The notes beneath the pieces are model-generated. The model was not told the origin of the DNA and searched no databases. It saw only the letters and a list, made by a program, of their open reading frames with translations. This document shows positions 35,881-48,505 of a stretch of 64,000 nt of DNA, in pieces; within the stretch, counting starts at the first letter, position 1, and every line of letters begins with the position of its first letter. A program made the position numbers and the translations under genes. Source of the stretch: Lagopus muta (taxonomy: Eukaryota; Chordata; Aves; Galliformes; Phasianidae); assembly GCF_023343835.1 (NCBI RefSeq), contig NC_064439.1:28621933-28685932 (forward strand), given 5' to 3'.

Positions 35881-38800
35881 TGCCTTGAATTGTGCCAGTT
35901 GACAGCACGACTCTACTTGCTATCTGTACTCATGATTTTTTTCTGCCAGGTTAAAATTCTGCCTATTCCAAAGCTTTTTTTCTCCACATACATGATATTT
36001 AGTTGCAAATCTTCTCTGCAATATACTAAATACCTCCCAGAAGCTTTCACTATCCATAGGTACAAGGTTCTCAGGCCTGACCTCCTGCTCTTGAATCTGC
36101 AGGCCTTGCACATCTGAGAAGAGCCACCTCGAAGGATTACCAACAATTTTTTCACAGTCATCATTTTCTCTGTTGCGTTGTTGTCATTTAGACAAATGAC
36201 CTTCCATTTAATCACATGAAAAAAAAACGTGTATATATATATATACATACACATATGTATATACGTGCATCAGTACTCCAAGCTTTTTTGCATAGATATC
36301 TCGATACTCAGTCTCAGTACTTTCTGAAAATCTCAACATTCTATTTTTTCATATTAGTGACTAAAATGTTACCAATGCATAGGCAAAGAGCCACTCCTCC
36401 TGTACTATTGTCAGCTCTCTGAGAAGCTTACAATTCGAAACCCATTACTGAGGTTTTAGTATGTATCATATTATTGATTGTCCCTTTTAACTCTTGACCA
36501 GAATGCCAAACGTCAAATGCTTAGGTGCCATTGCCTTTAGCATTGTCCTTTTTTTTTCTGGATTGTCTGATTGCTGAAGACACCCTCTTCATTTCTCACA
36601 CAGAAGTTGTTCAGCATCCCCCCCTGATTCTTCCAACTATTGAAAGCACTGTCTTACTTATTAAAAATATTGGTACTGGCATAATTTTCTTCCCAGTTCT
36701 AGATGAGAACTAATGTTTAGATGGTAGTTTATCAAGCATAAGTTTATCAAGAAAAACAAGTACTCAATGTCTTTAAACATCAAATGTTTAAACAGTTTAA
36801 ACATCAGTTTGGCGTGAGTGAATCTCTTAGTTCTTTTTTCATTCTCAGGGCATGAATATTTACTGAGCAATTCTACTCCTTTTTATAATTATAGACAATT
36901 CTCTGAATTTCTTTTAATGATGGAACAATGCAATAGGTGGATTTCTTCTCAGTATTTTTTAAAATTTCCTTCTGACATTCTCGAAATTACCCAGAGTTCT
37001 CTCTTCGTGCATTTGTATTGAAGTATTGAAGAAGTCCTATCTACCAATCAAATTTCCCTTTCCCTCATTTATAGAAATGTACATTTTCCTGCTTTTTTTG
37101 TTTGTTTGTTTGCTTGTTTATTTGTTTGTTTCATATCTGCTTTTACTTTTTCTTCAAATAAAAGTTTGGTTGTTTTATTATTATTATTAGTTTGTTTTCT
37201 TCTAGCTGTTTTGTGTCTCTATTTTTTTAACCAATATGGCCTTGTCTCAATTATGGCTTTTGGAGTATTTGATAAAATATTCCTAAGTAGCTCCCAACTA
37301 TCATTCACAATTTTCTTTTAAAATGCTTTCTCCCATATTATTCAGCTCTTAAATTTTTTCAGTTTTATCAAGCTGTTCTTTCAAAACACCAATACAACAT
37401 GCGGGAAGGTGAATGTATGTTTTTTTTACTTTTTTTTTTTGCTACTTTGAAAACTGTTTACTTTCTCATATCTGATATAATATTGCTGAAGATATATAGC
37501 AAAACATCAGCAATGGTATTAACAGCAGTTTGAATTTCCCTTTTGTTTATTGAGGACTTAATGTTCTGGAAGTAGAATTCTGAGAATAAAGGAATAGAAA
37601 AAAAAGCCTACCATTCTAATAATGTTGAGAATAGCCACGTAAGTCATTTAAAGATTCAGTCATCAAGTTCTGTCCTATGACTTGGTGCTTCGATATTCTT
37701 ACCATCACAGCGAAACCAAAAACAGATTTTGATTTGTAATTTGTTACCAGATAAACAGATTAACCTTATTCCCGAGAGACAGCTCACATCTTTCCAAGAG
37801 ACACAGACCTTCACATTTGAGATTTCCACCTTTCTTCTGACATGCATATCTTGACTCCTGACAAATACTTGGTGCTAAGTCAGCCAGGCTTTTCAGGAGA
37901 ACAATTGGTCTCTTTGGAAGCTGGTAGGGAAAAGGGCTTGAGTGAGTACCATTAAATCAATTTATATATCCAAAAGCAATAAAGTTTATATATTCTAAAA
38001 TAAAATAAAATTTTGATTTTCATACGCATTCTGTACTGGACTACATTTGATCAGCAGGTCAACAGTGAAGGTGCATCACCAAGATGAGTAGGGTAACATT
38101 TCACTTTGTGAAAAAGAACTACATTTATACATCATTTCATTTTTTAATAAATTATTCAGTTGTAAATTTTTAAATCAATTTGTTAATTTAGCAAAAAATA
38201 AGAAACAGACAAAGAAAATCATTCTTCTTTATGCTCTTGGTCAGTGTTTAATACACTAGAAACTGATATTCATTGCTGACCCTTTGGAACAGAAATTTCT
38301 CCCAAGTATTACATAATTCAATTATGGGCTTTGTTTAATGATTCAGAGAACAGTTTAGATCATTTTTCCAGTGAGCTCCTTAATGAAATAATCACTGTTC
38401 TCTTGTTAACAGGATTAAAAGATATGCAGTAACTGACATGAATTACAAGAGAATTAGTTGAAGAAATCACTTGAAGAGATCTAGTATGGAATAGGTAGAA
38501 ATAATTTGAATGCCAAGATCTATTTCCTTATTATTTTCAGGGAGAAGGGGCTTCTGAAACTACTGACGGTGAATTGAAAGACTGTCAAGATTATCCTGCC
38601 AAACTGTTTATAAATTAGTTCAAAGGGATGAGACGTGGCTATCTACAGGAAATTTGCCAAATCAAGTAACCCTTCAGATATACTAATGTACCAAAAAACA
38701 GTTCCAGACAGCTTTTAAGTGTGTGAAATGTTTTGTCAGTGCCTGGTCAGTAATAACGCTCATTAGAGAACCAGGGCAGCTATGGGAGGGAGTGCTTTTG

Positions 38801-40325
38801 CACTGTAAGCACAGATGTATTAATTATTCACTGGCAAATACATTGAGACATCAACAACTTTTTGCTGAATGCTGCTAATCAAGGACTATTTCTGGAGTTA
38901 GAACAGACATTCTGGTAAGCCATTTCCATTTTGTGAACCATAAGAAAAGCACAAAATTTCTCAAAGTAGTTAGCCTTAATTTCATTGGTTATGGCAAGAA
39001 TGAATGAATTCAATAGGCAAGCAGAAACGATCAAATAACTGCTTTTCTGTGTTTGAAGGCTGGCAAAGAAAACAAAACAATGTAGAGTGCTTAGAGAAGA
39101 AAATGTTCTTGTTCATTAAAAAAAAACCAAGATTTTACAAAGAAGATAGCACAAAGCTAAGTTTCATTTTGAGAGAAAATTTAATTCCAAATGTTTGTAG
39201 TATGAATCTAAGAAAGAAAAACTAGGTTTAAGGAGAATAATTAACCTTTTCTCTGATTGCTTAACAATTAAAATAATTCCCATATCTGTTAGGAATTTGG
39301 TTCCATTTATTAAGAAGTTGTAAATCTACCTCACCCTGTTTCTTTATAAATGACTGATAAGCCAAGATGTAAACACTCAATCTCTCCCAGATTTTCTTCA
39401 TTTCATATTAAAACATGAAGTAATAATTCACAATAATCACAGAGTGGAAATCTGTTTTCCTATTTCCTAAGGTGAGGAATCTAATTATTATGCTGGGAAG
39501 TCTTTTTTTTTCTCTGGTTCAATAAATATGTAGATGACTTGCACAAAGAAATACATCTACGAAAGAGCATAGCTTTAATTAGGATACTTAAAGAAGATGA
39601 CTACAACATTCTTCCAAGTGTAAATTGTCCATTCTGTACATATAACATTATTTAAATGCTTTTTGTTTGAGAAGTGTTTGGGATCCAAATCTCCCACTTT
39701 CTGAAAACGTCCTCTGACTACATATTACTATTTAAAAGACAGCTTAAGCCCAATAAGAAAATAAAATGAACCTCAACCAAGCTGAATATAGAAGAAAGAT
39801 TTGAAGAAATATTAACGAAGGTGAAAATAACCAAAAATGATACCAGTAAGATACAGGAAACCATTCAATTAACCACATATTCAGCAGTCAGACCAAAATA
39901 ACAAATAAAAAACCTTTTTAAATTAAAAATTCTGTTTAAAAATTCTTTTTTTGAATAATGCTGAGACATGATACTTTTTTTTTTTTTTCCCTTAGAAGTT
40001 CTTTTTCTTTCTTTTGTAAATAAAAGCACTATCAAAGAGTGTTAAAGTTTTCTTATTTATGTGCAAGCTCCCTCCCAACCTCCCTTTTATTTCCACTGAT
40101 GTGAAATGGCAAAACTGGGACCATTATTGTACAGTAATTTCATCCATGATTCTACCAAAGGAACAAGCAAAAGAAATGTTTCCATCTGATCAGAACACTA
40201 GGGATTAAGAAGGTATAAAAAGAGAGCAAAAAATAATACAGCCTGAAAAATAAAACAGGCTGAATAAGTTTAATCAGAAGATCCTAAAGGATTGTGCCAG
40301 TTCTGCTCCTATTCAAAACTGACAC

Positions 40326-40357
40326 TGGTGTAAATCCGAAGCTGACATGTATGGAGT
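40326..40357. repeat. possible ancient repeat fragment with GGTGTAAAT motif
   Basis: GGTGTAAATCCGAAGCTGAC followed by ATGGAGTAA resembles the half-element of old bird and reptile palindromic repeats that carry a GTGTAAAT arm and a GGAGTAA core. No right arm is visible. This is a recognition from memory and could be chance. Confidence 0.3.
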
Positions 40358-40672
40358 AATAACGACTGGGAGAAAATAGAGAGCAAATGCTCTTCTAATT
40401 TCATTCTAATTTATGTATTGTTATGTGAGTCAACTGGATCTCAAAGAAATTAGGCAGTGATAGAGATTTTAGAGAAGGAGCAACTCATCTGAATGACAAC
40501 AGTTTTCCAGAACAATGAGAAAAACCAAGACTCAGCTGTTTGAAAGTGGCAGAAAATATCTGCGAGAAAAAACTGCTATGTTGAACACAGTTAGGAGACT
40601 GACGCTCTGCAGCTGAAAAAGACTCTTCTTAAATGAATAAGACATATAAGAGATCTCTTTCCTTTGCTGGTA

Positions 40673-40810
40673 ATGGGCACAGACAGCGATGCAGCGTCAG
40701 AGCTTCCCCTTCCCCATGCTAGTGACAGTAGTGATGCTACCGATGAAGATGAGATTTCCTTGGATGCACACATTATCCAAAAAATCAATAGGAAGGGACA
40801 GCAGCAATGA
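40673..40810 (+). other. exon-like short ORF, unassigned (45 codons)
   Basis: A plus-strand frame opens with ATG at 40673 and closes with TGA at 40808-40810. From about 40683 it reads as an acidic, serine-rich stretch (DSDAASELPLPHASDSSDAT), then DEDEISLDAHIIQ and a basic KINRK end. That is more protein-like than the low-complexity ORFs elsewhere in the window. A pyrimidine-rich run (CTCTTTCCTTTGCT, about 40655-40668) and an AG at 40681-40682 could be a 3' splice site, which would make this a terminal coding exon on the plus strand. No good 5' splice site precedes the stop. I do not recognise the protein. It may be a real last exon, an exon relic, or chance; local base composition is more GC-rich than the surroundings. 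Confidence 0.25.
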
Positions 40811-42933
40811 GTTTTTTAAATAACTGTACGAACGATAAGGAGGTCGTCAGGGAAAACAGAGAGCCACAGGGAGACAGGCTGCACTGAAGGCTGAAGTTGA
40901 TGTCTTGAATTCCTGAAGTCAAGGGCAAAACCTCTCCTGGCATCTGCAGAGCCAGGAGCTCACCCTCGGCGTGCAAAGCACAAAGGGGTGAGCTGTGCTC
41001 ACATCGAGCTGACTGCAGAGCCCAGCCAGGCAAATACAGCTGCTCGTAACAAAAGCTGTTCTCCTGAGATATTTTGATTTCTGAGAGGCGCAGACATTTG
41101 CCCCAGTCCTGTTTCCTTAAAAACAGTGAATGCAAAACTTTATACAGGAAGCAACTCATTTCCACATCAGAAAGAATTCCATCAAGAAATCATTACTCCG
41201 CTAAACCTTACATAATCATTTAAAAGTAAATCTTCTTATTCTCTACTAATAGCAGGGTAAATGAAACATAAAATGACCATGAAAAAGAACTTTCTGAGCT
41301 CGATATGACAGCATGCTAATTTGTGACAGCAGTTACTTCTCCCTAAGCTGAAAGATTTAAAATGAATTTCAGAGCACAGCAGAAGTATGTCAGTCCTAAT
41401 ATGTCAAGGGAGTTACTTTGGAAAACCTCCCTATATACCCAGAGATTGATATGAGTGAGGATATTCCTATGTTCTATTACAAGTAATGTATCTGTAGCCG
41501 GCCTTTGTCAGAATGCACATATTAATCATCCAATTTTACTGAGTAACAGGAGTAACATTGCCACTGGAAAAAAAGGCTTGCAAGATGGCTTTTAGGAACA
41601 CCAGCAATCCAGAGAAGAATTAGCTAGGATGAAAATTTAAGTCCCAGTTTTCAAAAGCTTCTTCCATCTCTACTCGTTTTCCTTTGTTGAAAAGTGACAG
41701 TGATTGATGTCTTCTCCCACGCAAAGCATGCCGTGGTTATTGCTCCTTATGGTTGGAATTAAGCTAACAGCCTAGCTCAAACACTCACCCATCTAGATGA
41801 AGTATTTATTAGCCATGAATCCCTCTGTTCTTACACCACCTCAAAGTTCTTGTGTACGTCACTGAGAAAAACAAAGGGAAGGACTTTGGCGTTCAGTCAG
41901 AGGACTCCAGCACCAAACCCTCTAATAAGGCAGGCAGGCATGGAATGACTCTGAGGGAACAGATGTTTAAACCATATAAAGCTGAAAAAGAAAATAAAGA
42001 GCAGCTGAATTACAAAGGAGGGAAGGACACAATGTTTGTCTATGGTTAAACTACTGTAAACTTTGAAATCTGTATTATGGAATCCATTAAAAAAACCATA
42101 AATTTGCTTTTAAAGTAATAGTCATAAGATTTTTACTTTGCCATTATTTATGGTATAATGAGAAGGTATGTTACTAGAATCCCACAAAGTAAATAGATGA
42201 ATTTCATTAAAATTGTCCTGATAAAGAGTAAAATTGAAGAAAAAAGGAAATAACAATTTTTATTTCATGCCAATTTATTTTCATAGAGTGATTTGTGCTG
42301 CAAAAAAAACAAGGAAGAAGAAAAGATGGGGAAAACTTTTCCCTTTCTTCCATAGCTTAAGTAGAGTTTTTAAATGGCATTTGAAGTGCGGAAATGACCT
42401 ACTTCCAATTGCTTCTATATTAAGAATCTGGCCACATATTCAATACTTGCCTGAAGAATCAAAGCAACATACAAACTCAGATCAGGATTGATTTGTCAAC
42501 ACATTGGTTAAATAGTAGATTTATTGCTGAGCATGTGCTGTAAAACTGAGTACTTGAAACTCTGCCCCAGTAGGGTCCTTCAGGGACATACCTCCTGGCT
42601 CACTCCCTCCTGTTCTCCCTTTCTTTCTCCATTCTGATGGCTGTAAGAGGAAAGCAAAAATCACAGGCAGATTATGGCTTTGTGCCCCTCTTTAAGGTCA
42701 TCCCCATGCTAGAAAGGGGCTACTATCAAGGTCTGCTCAAAGTAGAACCAGGACTGCTGTGGGTATTGTGCTTTCACAGGATACTCATTCCTCACTGAAC
42801 TACAGGAGCCCCAGAAGCTCACCCACCCACTGCCCCAGATCTGCTCCTGCTAGAGCAGTTTCTCACAAGATGAAGACTGTTATGACCAGAGCAAAAAGGT
42901 TGCACTATTTTATGGATACCATTTCAAAAGAAA

Positions 42934-43125
42934 CATAGAACTGTAGAATGGTTTGTATTGGATGAGTCCTTACGTATAATCTCCATCCCTCCTGCCATGG
43001 GCAGGGACGCTTCTCACTGGACTGTCCAGAGCTTCATCCAGCATGGCCTTGAATACCTCCATAAATAGTGCCTCCACAGCTTCCCTGGGCGATAACAGAT
43101 GAAGAATTCTCAGGAATGAGCCTTT
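42934..43125 (-). repeat. CR1 LINE 3'-end fragment
   Basis: The plus strand reads CATAGAACTGTAGAATGGTT, a TCCTGCCATGGGCAGGGACG block, the TTCATCCAGCATGGCCTTGA block, and CTCCACAGCTTCCCTGGGC. These are the ordered landmarks of a CR1 3' end in minus orientation. It is diverged and 5'-truncated; the right edge is uncertain by about 30 bp. ORFs at 42970-43319 are repeat-derived. Confidence 0.88.
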
Positions 43126-45549
43126 TCCCATCACTGGGAAAACAACACTGCACCAGTGCCAGTCCAGGGCTTGCATTAGGAAGGCTGGTCTCCTTACCCC
43201 TCTTTCCCAAAAACACTGTGTGGTGTTTATGGATGGTTTATCCATCTTATATTACAAGGCAGAGGATATGTCACCCAGCAGCAGACACCCCATGCAGAGT
43301 GCAAATGGGAAATGAATGAACCGTTCAGCTTGCATATGATTTTCCCACTGTGTAGAAAACACAAGTAGGAGACAGGCCCTCATAAACTAAGACTACTAAT
43401 TTTAGTCTTGTGTTGTAGTTATGGACATGATAAGTCTGTATCTACAGTACATATAGAGGGTTGCACCCCCAATTCCATCTCTCCAGTTTCCATCTCAAAT
43501 GGCCCACTAGATCTGAGATAACACTTATCTGCATCTTAAGCATTGTTTCTCTCCTGCTGCTGTTGAGTTCCCTAAGCACACTAGTGCTTTCCCTCTCCCA
43601 ACTTACAACCACCACAACTGAAGGTGAGAAGCCAGAGCTGGGTGCAAATTTCCAGGTGAGTGCTCAGCCAGCCTTGGGTTAGAGGTGCTAAGGCTTCACA
43701 AAAAACACCTCTTCTATTTTGTTTTAGACCATACTTTCATTTTTCAGTGGCAGATCTTAGAAATAGCTCTTTTGTCTACTTTCATAATTTGAATTATCTT
43801 CCATTTTCTTGTTGCCTACAGATGCACTTCCGGTTTATTATTCCTACATCTGAGCCTTTGCATTTCATTTTAATACATATGACCACATCAAAGACCTGGA
43901 GACGCTTGTCCACCTTTGTAGAACAGTGTTCCAATTCTTGCGCATATTAATGATATTTTCCAAATCTGGGTCATCTGTTCATTTCTTAAAAGCCTCAGAT
44001 GCGTTGTTCTGAGACCCACAGCCCAATGCAAGGTGATGTCTGCAAACAAATCAAATCTCTCTAAACACCTGCAAATAGAAATATTATTTGCAGCTTTTCA
44101 TCATGAAACATTGCCCAGTGGTGCACATGCGCTTTTCGGATGTGTGCTTATGTGCACAGAGTATGAACATTAAAAGTGTGTCCTTTAACACTGCCCAATC
44201 ATGTTGGCAATTTCACACTCTCAACTCTTAAGCTAGTGGTCAAAGAAGCTGAATTTTCTTTGGGATGAAATGTTCTCAGACAGAATGTAAATTCAAATTA
44301 CAGAGCAACTTTGATGTTCCCATTTCATGTTCTAATTCTAATGGTCTAACTGTTGATGTTGATTTACTCGGAATAGAATAATCATAGCAAGAAAAGAAGA
44401 CCCATGAAGTCCTTTTCATGCAATTATTTTTAAATCAGCAGGCCTTCTGATCACCACTGCCTAACAGTGACACCTTCTGGAAAAAGCTAGGAGTGAAGAA
44501 GATAACTGCTCAGCAGATTGTGTGCAGGATGGGGCATGAGATAACTTTGGAGCACTTGTTTTGGTCAGGATTTGGATGTTAAAACACCTGTGCAGGGCAC
44601 TATCATGGCCACCCTATGGTTTCAACTCTTCTCATGGCTCATGGTTTCACAGCTTTTGGCTTATGGCTTTAGAATTCTTTAAGAAGAAGAATCTACCAGA
44701 ATAAATTCTCCTGCCTGTATTCATTTTACTCCATAAGGGAATACTCAAATATAGGATGGCAGCATCACATCTAAGCAGTTGCTTAGAGTCTCACAGAGGT
44801 CAAAGTGAACAAATAAATGGAAATAGAAATACTGTGTGCTGAAATATTCTTTGCATTCAAATCCTCTTGGAATATTTCTGTAATTTGAAAGGGGCCATGT
44901 TAATGCTGGAAGCTTAAGCTAAAAGTATTAATTCTTTAAAACAGAATGGTAATTTAAGTGTATGGACTTCCAGATTGGGTAAATAGGCAAAATGGGAAAA
45001 ACAATCCTCAAAGTCTCTTAGAGGAGCAAAGCAGAAGACATAAAAATACATTTTCCCTTTCTAGACTGTAGTTCAGCTGCTGACAATCCACTGCTGTGAC
45101 ACAGCTCCCAGTTTCATCCAATGCTCCCTTGGTGTTAACTCAGAAGAAAGCTTCACTTTAGGCTTCCTACAATAAACTATTGCAAGAGTGGCTGTGCTGT
45201 CTCTACCTAAACTTACAGACAAAACTTACAAGCAAGAAGGGCTTTGAGATTGGTTTCTATTCAAGCAAATAAAAGTTTTGCAAGTGAGGTCTGATATCCC
45301 AGGATAGTAACATTCTGTTTGTTAGCAGCACTGCTCTGAAGATTGCTTTGGTGAGAAAAGTGTAGGAACAAAAATTACATTACAAAAATTACATTACAAA
45401 AAGCTGAAATCTCACTGAAAGCTGAGTCCTAGGCCTCCCCACCCTTACATCCCTCCCCCAGAGACTGAAACACAGTGATTTTTCACATTCTCAGAAGTGA
45501 CATCACAAATAGGAACTCCAAAATGTCTCAACATCCTTACCAATGTTGT

Positions 45550-45566
45550 CACTGGTGACACCAGTG
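45550..45566. promoter_or_regulatory. perfect inverted repeat beside an octamer motif
   Basis: CACTGGTG-A-CACCAGTG is a perfect palindrome with 8-bp arms and a 1-bp centre. Seventeen bases downstream, at 45583-45590, lies ATTTGCAT, the octamer recognised by POU-family factors. This could be a small enhancer core; there is no functional or comparative evidence. Confidence 0.25.
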
Positions 45567-46963
45567 CCATGAGTTTCTGTGCATTTGCATAACAGTACTA
45601 GCTATAAATTTCCAGCTTACTCGTTATTATACGTAAGCATTAAATCAGCACAGACATACTGATTTAAAACAGATGAAGAACAGACCTTTAGTTTGGACAC
45701 AGGATCATTTAGGAGAGGAAACTATTATATGGAAAATAGCCATTACAACTATCAGAACAGAACATTAGTCAAGTGAGCTCAGCTATATTCGTGGGATATG
45801 GATTTTATGCCTAAATCCAGCAAGCTGGCTGACATTCACACAGTCCAGAGCACAACATGCTGAGTGTTGAACCTCTGAGAAATGTGGCCTACATGTACAT
45901 CATGGAGACATCCTCGATTTCTGAACTCCATAGTCATTCAGGCTGCACAGTTGGCCTATCTGGTGTTACCCAACATAGAGCCAGTACATGGCTGAAACTT
46001 TCGGTTTCAAGAGACTGAAAATCAACCCAATACTATCCGTAACAGAGACTTGAACCTTCAAGAGTCTGCCCAACTCCCATCATCCTCTGTGTACTGGTAG
46101 TTCACGTCTCTCATTCCATCTGAAAGAGGACCCTAGGGGTCCCCCAGATAAACACTACTTACATTGCAAAACAGGACTCTGGGAAACTCTACTTTGCAGA
46201 TTCACTTTCCAGAAGACAAGAAGAGAAAAATCTGCAAAGCAATAAAAAAAAATCACATATAATCAGTGTTGATGACAAGGTCTAATAATCATGAAATCTC
46301 CCGTCTTCATTTTCAAGCATAGATCTCCTTTAGCTAGGTCTTACAGTCTCATCTGAAGGTGAGGTGTTCAGATGACAGATCAGAAAATGCGGGGTCCAAA
46401 ATACTGGGTAGTGTAGGATTTGGAGTAAAGCAAAGAGCAGGCAATGCAGATTTTATTTCTTTGTGAATTCAACATCTGACTTCAATGCACTTAAATCTGT
46501 GCTATGTTGTAGCTGCCCACTGTGCGGGAGGTCACAGGATTGGATTTAATACTTGTACTATGGAGAATGTGTGATGGAAGAAGCCATATTATGTACTGAC
46601 GGTAATTCATGAGAGCAAAAAGGGAAAGAGGGAAAACTAACAGAAATGAACTGATACCAGGGAAGAGACAAGCACAGTGATTTAAATGAAGGGGTTTAGG
46701 GCTAGAATTCAAGCAGATGACTATCTCAGAATTAGATTTTCTTCTTCAGGGTTATCAGATTTATCACAATGAGCTCAGACCAGTTTTGAAAGCTTGCTAT
46801 AGCTGCCCTTACAGAGGCTCTGGAAATGTTACCTTAGTAGAAGTGCTGGAGAAACCGGAATAAAACATTTTTGTAAAGAACAGCTGAAAACAGTGACTAT
46901 AAGATCCTTGAGATCAGCTGAATACTAAATGAAAAATAATCAAGATACATGGGTATTCTGTAC

Positions 46964-47063
46964 TGTATATAGTTATCTCTCATATAAGACACATAGCTAT
47001 ATACCTCTCATATACCTCTCATAAAAGATATATAGTGTATAGTTGCCTCTCGTAAAAGATTTA
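46964..47063. repeat. degenerate short tandem array
   Basis: Segments built from TATAGTTATCTCTCATATAA-like, TATACCTCTCATA-like and TATAGTTGCCTCTCGTAAAA-like units recur about four times with indels. It looks like an old decayed minisatellite. Confidence 0.6.
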
Positions 47064-48364
47064 AATCCAAGTTTCTTTTCAATTCAAGAAATAATCTTCA
47101 GAAAGGACTCTTTTACTGTAATAGCAATCCATATTAATTTACTACAGCAATAACAGGAGTCAGTTTGCCAGTTGGTGTTTTGCTTTTACTATAAAGCTTG
47201 AAATGGAAACTGTGGCCTGATGAAAACTGTAAAATTCCAGTAAATGGGATTAGTCATCCTTTTGTGTGCCCTAGTTCCAGATATCAAATAACAAGCAGTG
47301 ACACCCTCAGCTACCAAGTGGAAGCAAACATACTTCAAAAAGGAATAAAAAGCCACAGACAGGATGAGTAACATTTGACATTTTCATCTCCGGAATTTCT
47401 GTAAATGTCTCTTTCCCAGAGGATAAATGTATTCAAAGATATTTAGTCCACTGTGGTATTACTCTTTGATAAAGCACTGTGAAATCCAGAGGGGGGACAT
47501 TAATGAGAGCATTTTAATATTTTTTTGCAGCCTGTGATGATTTAAGCATTTGAAATCAAGATTAGTATAGCTGATGACAAAATTGCATGAGTTCCAATCT
47601 AGCAGCTTCCTCAAGGCTTTAGAGAGCTAATAGTTTCTTGAGTCTTTTAATTTTACACCCAGGAGAAGAATTCCACTGAATAAGAACCTATTGATTGTAC
47701 AAATATTGTATGCCTGTTTGGATAGAATATGAAATGCATCAGACTTTAGAAAAGATTATTATTTCTTCTTTAGAGCCCAGCAAAAACCTTAAATATCTGC
47801 ATTCTGCACACCTTGATCACACAGGATATTAAACCGAACCAGTGCTTGGACAGTCCAAAGCAACGCAACAGATTTAAAAAGGCTGCATAAGTAAGTAAGC
47901 AAGAATAATGGTCAGTTGCTATCTAGAAAAGCACCCAACTTTCACAAGACTTCAGCACACTGAAGGGAGCTTGAGCAGATTACCAACACAAACGTGTTGC
48001 CAAGAACTTTTGTATAACAGGGTTTCATTATTCCAATCCACAGACAAATTACATGACACATTTTAAAAATTCAATTGCAACTTTCACTGTTTTGCTAAAA
48101 AATGAAATCAACTGTAGCAAAACTAAATCTTTGTGAGCACTTAGTCCTTTTGTTATTCTAACTTCATGCCGTGGATCAGAAGAAAAAAATCTTGATGTAA
48201 TATTCACTGGCATCAGTTAAATCCAGATGAGAAATACTGGTAACTCCACAGTGCTGGAAACACACAAAATCCTTTCTCTCCACGCTCAAAGAAAATCATG
48301 CTCCACAGCAATCCTGCACCTGATGAATGGGGATCTACCTCTGGAAACTCAGCCCTGGGTGCCT

Positions 48365-48505
48365 TTCCCTGTTTTTCAAGACGCGCCTGGATGAGGAGCT
48401 ACAAGAGATGGTTTAGTAGCTTGTGGCACTGATAGGAATGGGAGGGTGGTTGGACTAGATGATCTTGCAGGTCGTTTCCAACCTTGTGATTCTGTGATTC
48501 TGTGA
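48365..48505 (+). repeat. CR1 LINE 3' end, plus strand, intact terminus
   Basis: From about 48373 it reads TTTTCAAGACGCGCCTGGAT, then TTGGACTAGATGATCTTGCA, GGTCGTTTCCAACCTTGTGA, and ends with two ATTCTGTG octamer units at about 48488-48505. This is the characteristic 3' end of bird CR1. Severely 5'-truncated (about 140 bp). Confidence 0.92.

Larger units (their letters stand above)
35881..42933. other. long noncoding stretch with small simple repeats
   Basis: No confident gene in about 7 kb. Simple repeats are a TA/CATA tract near 36229-36265, (TTTG)n at about 37097-37130, (TTA)n at about 37176-37189 and a T run near 39976-39989. A short hairpin with 7-bp arms (CAGCCTG...CAGGCTG) spans 40239-40262. 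The exon-like frame at 40673-40810 and a possible repeat fragment at 40326-40357 are listed separately. Confidence 0.5.
43126..48364. other. long noncoding stretch
   Basis: No gene recognised. Small structures: a direct repeat of ACAAAAATTACATT near 45368-45400, the inverted repeat at 45550-45566, and a degenerate ATAG/CTCTCATA tandem array at about 46964-47063. ORFs (96 codons or fewer) lack motifs. Confidence 0.5.

Noticed and set aside
40785..41165. 126-codon minus ORF next to the exon-like frame
   Set aside because: It has no recognisable motif and no repeat or splice support. The plus-strand frame beside it reads better, and both cannot easily be coding.
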